From Methanobacterium subterraneum (lineage in GTDB: Archaea; Methanobacteriota; Methanobacteria; Methanobacteriales; Methanobacteriaceae): a stretch of 64,000 nt of DNA. The notes beneath the pieces are model-generated. The model was given only the letters and a program-made list of their open reading frames with translations. It had not been told where the DNA came from and searched no databases. The translations under genes and the position numbers were made by a program. Shown here in pieces: positions 61,490-64,000 of the stretch. Position 1 is the first letter of the stretch. Every line of letters begins with the position of its first letter. The stretch spans positions 1 through 64,000 of the forward strand of contig NZ_CP017768.1 in assembly GCF_002813695.1 (NCBI RefSeq). The letters are read 5' to 3'.

Positions 61490-62536
61490 ATGGATATCCA
61501 AAGAAAAATTGACAGTTTAAGGAACTATCTGAATGGTAAGAAGGTTCTTGTTGCATTTTCCGGGGGTGCTGACAGCACACTTCTGGCTTTGATTGCTAAA
61601 GAAGAGGCAAAAGATGCCCTGGCAGTCACTATTGATAATGGGGTTATGCCTGATGAATGTATCCAGGAAGCAGAACAGATCGCCCAAAAAATAGGAATCA
61701 AACACCGTATTGTACGTGAAAACTATTTAAACGATCCTGCCTTTGAATTAAATCCGCCTAATCGTTGTTACATCTGTAAGAAAAAGATGTACCAAAAGAT
61801 GGAGAAAATTGCAAGGGATGAGCAGTACGATGGGGTGATTGATGGGACCAACATCAGTGATCTAATGGAAGACCGACCAGGAATAAGGTTTAACTTGGAA
61901 AAGAATATAGAAATGCCATTGATAAAGTCTGAAATCACTTCTAAAGATGTGAGAAAAGTTTTAAATCAGTTAAATATTGATTATAATCCTTCAACCACCT
62001 GTCTTGCCACTCGCATCCCTACTGGGAAGACTATAACTCCCCATAAGATCAACCGTATAAGTTATGCTGAAAATCTCATTAAAAACCTCACCAGTTTAGA
62101 TGTAGTTAGGGTGAGAGATGATGAAGGATTGGCCCTTATTGAAGTGAAAGATATTGATAAACTTATTGACAAGGATTTACTAGATCATATAGTTTCAGAA
62201 CTCAAGGCAGTGGGCTTTAAGAGAGTTACCCTAAATATAGGTGGTTATGGGGATGTTAAGGATGAAATGGTAATATATAAGCCGTGTAAAGATGGGAAAA
62301 ATAAAATAATGTTTGAAACAGAACTTCCGTACCAGTTAAACATCCCTCTCACTTGTCAGGAACTGGGAAAATTGGGAAAGGTTAACTGCTCTAGGGAGAT
62401 GGGTATTGCAACGCTGGAAATGGGAGAGAAAAATATTACCATTTCCTCCAATGGCCAAATTGTGGCCCGCAGAGTCAAAGACCGTGAGGATGCACAAGAA
62501 TTACTGTTGAAGGTTTTACCCTGCCTTCGCAGATAA
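61490..62536 (+). CDS. larE: LarE-type sulfur transferase with cysteine-bearing C-terminal extension
   Basis: 348 residues. PP-loop AFSGGADST (ATP pyrophosphatase) near 22-30. Cysteines 93 and 96 (NRCYICKK) and 171 (STTCLATR) match the three-cysteine LarE type that can hold a 4Fe-4S cluster and use external sulfide instead of sacrificing its own cysteine. From ~255 on there is an extra ~90-residue part with Cys266, 289, 300 and 345, which most LarE proteins lack. The classical partner is lactate racemase nickel-pincer synthesis; no larA/B/C is here. Position after tfuA suggests sulfur delivery for McrA thioglycine. Confidence 0.85.
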   Translation: MDIQRKIDSLRNYLNGKKVLVAFSGGADSTLLALIAKEEAKDALAVTIDNGVMPDECIQEAEQIAQKIGIKHRIVRENYLNDPAFELNPPNRCYICKKKMYQKMEKIARDEQYDGVIDGTNISDLMEDRPGIRFNLEKNIEMPLIKSEITSKDVRKVLNQLNIDYNPSTTCLATRIPTGKTITPHKINRISYAENLIKNLTSLDVVRVRDDEGLALIEVKDIDKLIDKDLLDHIVSELKAVGFKRVTLNIGGYGDVKDEMVIYKPCKDGKNKIMFETELPYQLNIPLTCQELGKLGKVNCSREMGIATLEMGEKNITISSNGQIVARRVKDREDAQELLLKVLPCLRR

Positions 62537-62747
62537 AAATGAATAAAGTCGGAATTTAAAGTTAAATTAAAGATTTCAAAAAAATGGTGTGGAAATATTC
62601 CTGGATTAAAACTGATGGAATATTGATTAAATTGATTAAAAAAGGATTTGAATATATGATGATTAAATAGTGGGAATATTAAAGTGTAAATTGAATTTTT
62701 TCCCATTAAACAGTTCTTTTCAATCAAACAATAATCAAATAATATAA

Positions 62748-63185
62748 TTAAATTTCATGGTGCACATTTTCTTTAACTTTACGTCTGGAGGCGGTGAGTT
62801 TCTTGAAAAAGCCCCGGTTATCGTTTCCAGAAAGGACAATAATATCCCCTTCCACTTCCAGTACTGCCCCATCAGCTTCAATGTTCTCAATCTCAACCAT
62901 GATCTGGGAAGCATCTTCCAGTGTGTCATTAGCAGTGTAGGAATAATCTATTACCATTTTTTCATGGGGATGAACCTCTTGTAAGGCTCTTTTAATGGTT
63001 AATTCCAATATCTGGAAGAATGTTTCCAGTTGAGGTTCTCCTTCCCACCACAATGTGGCCAGGATGAGTTTAGTGTTAATATCCTGGAGGGAGACCTCCC
63101 CACCTTTTTTACCCACGATACGGACAATTTCAGGATCTGCTTTTATTTTAACAATTGGTTTAACTATGGGGGTTGTTTCTGACAT
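62748..63185 (-). CDS. Hypothetical protein
   Basis: 145 residues, acidic, no membrane helix. Not recognised. It has a two-part look: a first half with [22 protein letters not shown] and a second half of beta strands ([24 protein letters not shown]) ending in a basic tail. It is probably conserved among close methanogens. No neighbour gives a functional hint; larE converges on it and the CBS gene lies upstream. Confidence 0.5.
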   Translation of the reverse strand: MSETTPIVKPIVKIKADPEIVRIVGKKGGEVSLQDINTKLILATLWWEGEPQLETFFQILELTIKRALQEVHPHEKMVIDYSYTANDTLEDASQIMVEIENIEADGAVLEVEGDIIVLSGNDNRGFFKKLTASRRKVKENVHHEI

Positions 63186-63292
63186 TTTAATCTTTCATTC
63201 GTGTTTTTAGTTATATCTAGTTGAATCTTTAAGTAAAGGACCTGATTGAAACTAATTCTGGTAAAAAATAAGGAATAATTAATCTATTTATT

Positions 63293-64000
63293 TTAATCAA
63301 TGATTGATTTAATGAGGTCACCTGCTCTTATCAGCCCAACCAGCTCTCCTTCCACATCAATGACTGGCATCTGTTCAATGCCTCTTTGCCTCATCTTATT
63401 GGCACAATCCTTAACCGGAGTTTTGGTGGTCACGATAGCCAAGTCACTGGTGGCCACATCTCGCACTTCCTTATCCGCGAACTGTAAGTGGTTTTTAATT
63501 ACGTAAAGGACGTTTTTACTATCCCATGACCATTTATCCCCTTCGGTACCCACAGAAGTGTTGTGCACAGTTTGTTCTGATACCACTTCACTTTCATCCA
63601 GGAAATCGGTTTCAGTTAATATTCCTGATGGTTTTCCTTCGTTATTAAGGGCTAATAGTACCTTAAGGTTGAAGTAACGCATTATGGGGAAGGCAACGTT
63701 CAGGGGAGTTCTCTCCCAAGTGGTGGGCACATTACGGAGTATGTAGTTCTCAGCAGGGTCATTAAGATCCATCTTCCACAAAGCCTTGTTAATGAGATCG
63801 GATGCAGTTACCAAACCCACTAACTCTTCCTTCTCCACTACAGGAACTCTTCGAATATTATTTTCAACCATTTTTTTGGCTGCATCCCTAATATCATCAT
63901 CAGGACTAACAGTTATCATGTCCCTAGTCATTATAAGGGCAATCTGCTCTTCATCGGGGTTTTCTACCAGATCAGTTCTGGTGAGTATACCTACCAGTTT
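63293..64000 (-). CDS. CBS-domain protein (5' end outside the window)
   Basis: At least 235 residues, open past the right edge: the frame continues upstream of ATG 63931 with [19 protein letters not shown]. Repeated CBS motifs are seen: the tail of one domain, then [45 protein letters not shown] and, at the end, [13 protein letters not shown], so about four CBS domains. CBS pairs bind adenosine nucleotides. No catalytic domain is seen in the visible part. Confidence 0.85.
   Translation of the reverse strand, partial: KLVGILTRTDLVENPDEEQIALIMTRDMITVSPDDDIRDAAKKMVENNIRRVPVVEKEELVGLVTASDLINKALWKMDLNDPAENYILRNVPTTWERTPLNVAFPIMRYFNLKVLLALNNEGKPSGILTETDFLDESEVVSEQTVHNTSVGTEGDKWSWDSKNVLYVIKNHLQFADKEVRDVATSDLAIVTTKTPVKDCANKMRQRGIEQMPVIDVEGELVGLIRAGDLIKSIID

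Overview
The window reads as chromosome of a methanogenic archaeon of the Methanobacteriales, most likely the genus Methanobacterium. The evidence is archaeal information-processing genes (ribosomal proteins S3Ae, L40e, P1, P0-type L10, TFE, Spt5/SecE, Tsr3), archaeal ether-lipid synthesis (GGGP synthase), methanogen-specific genes (ComA, methanogenesis marker 16, TfuA-type McrA-glycine thioamidation protein, CofE-like ligase), Mur-ligase-type cell wall genes expected in pseudomurein makers, AT-rich intergenic DNA with TTTATATA boxes, and strong GGAGG/GGTGAT ribosome binding sites. No rRNA, tRNA, insertion sequence, prophage or CRISPR array was seen.

Layout. 1-4.5 kb: yeast-type cytosine deaminase, a small membrane protein, an ASCH-TPR fusion, a NrdG-type radical SAM activase with a coupled 60-residue gene, and hisC. 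4.6-10.6 kb (minus strand): a syntenic housekeeping run rps3ae, DUF92, apgM, glmM, glmU and a gamma carbonic anhydrase-like protein, feeding UDP-GlcNAc and glycolytic metabolism. 10.8-16.4 kb: accessory genes, including a decayed small gene, NifX-like, methyltransferase, flavoprotein, Ogt, SagB-like oxidoreductase and esterase. 16.9-19.7 kb: a receiver protein and a five-gene DUF2178/HTH membrane cluster with a likely self-operator. 19.8-29 kb: DUF116, a tiny zinc ribbon gene, a magnesium-chelatase-like ChlI/VWA pair, and a giant REC-PAS-GAF histidine kinase. 29.1-39.6 kb: tsr3, rpl40e, GGGP synthase, DUF169, a MobA-like protein, an envelope protein, a Mur ligase, hypD, phosphoglycolate phosphatase, tldE and a PflX-type radical SAM gene. 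40-45.5 kb: an anchored hydrolase, a heliorhodopsin divergent from a SOUL heme-binding protein, a zinc-ribbon membrane protein, an NTPase and methanogenesis marker 16. 45.6-54 kb (minus): alaS and the L12/L10/L1/L11/spt5/secE/ftsZ block. 54.4-64 kb: comA with an ABC ATPase, a CobW/HypB-like GTPase with an Fe-S partner, a CofE-like ligase, a candidate structured RNA, tfe, an HD protein, tfuA with larE, and a CBS protein running off the right edge.

Points that stand out: (1) a heliorhodopsin with all key residues in a presumably strict anaerobe; (2) a GC-rich, structured, gene-free stretch upstream of tfe with its own TATA box and dyad; (3) LarE sulfur transferase next to the TfuA partner of McrA thioamidation, suggesting the sulfur source; (4) two genes whose only sensible start codon is AUA; (5) four clear single-base frameshifts (glmM, the giant kinase, an envelope protein, pflX) plus one decayed small gene with a fifth, mostly beside short homopolymers, so that either the assembly carries indel errors or several genes are really broken. 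Product names rest on recognition of family motifs by eye; no searches were run.
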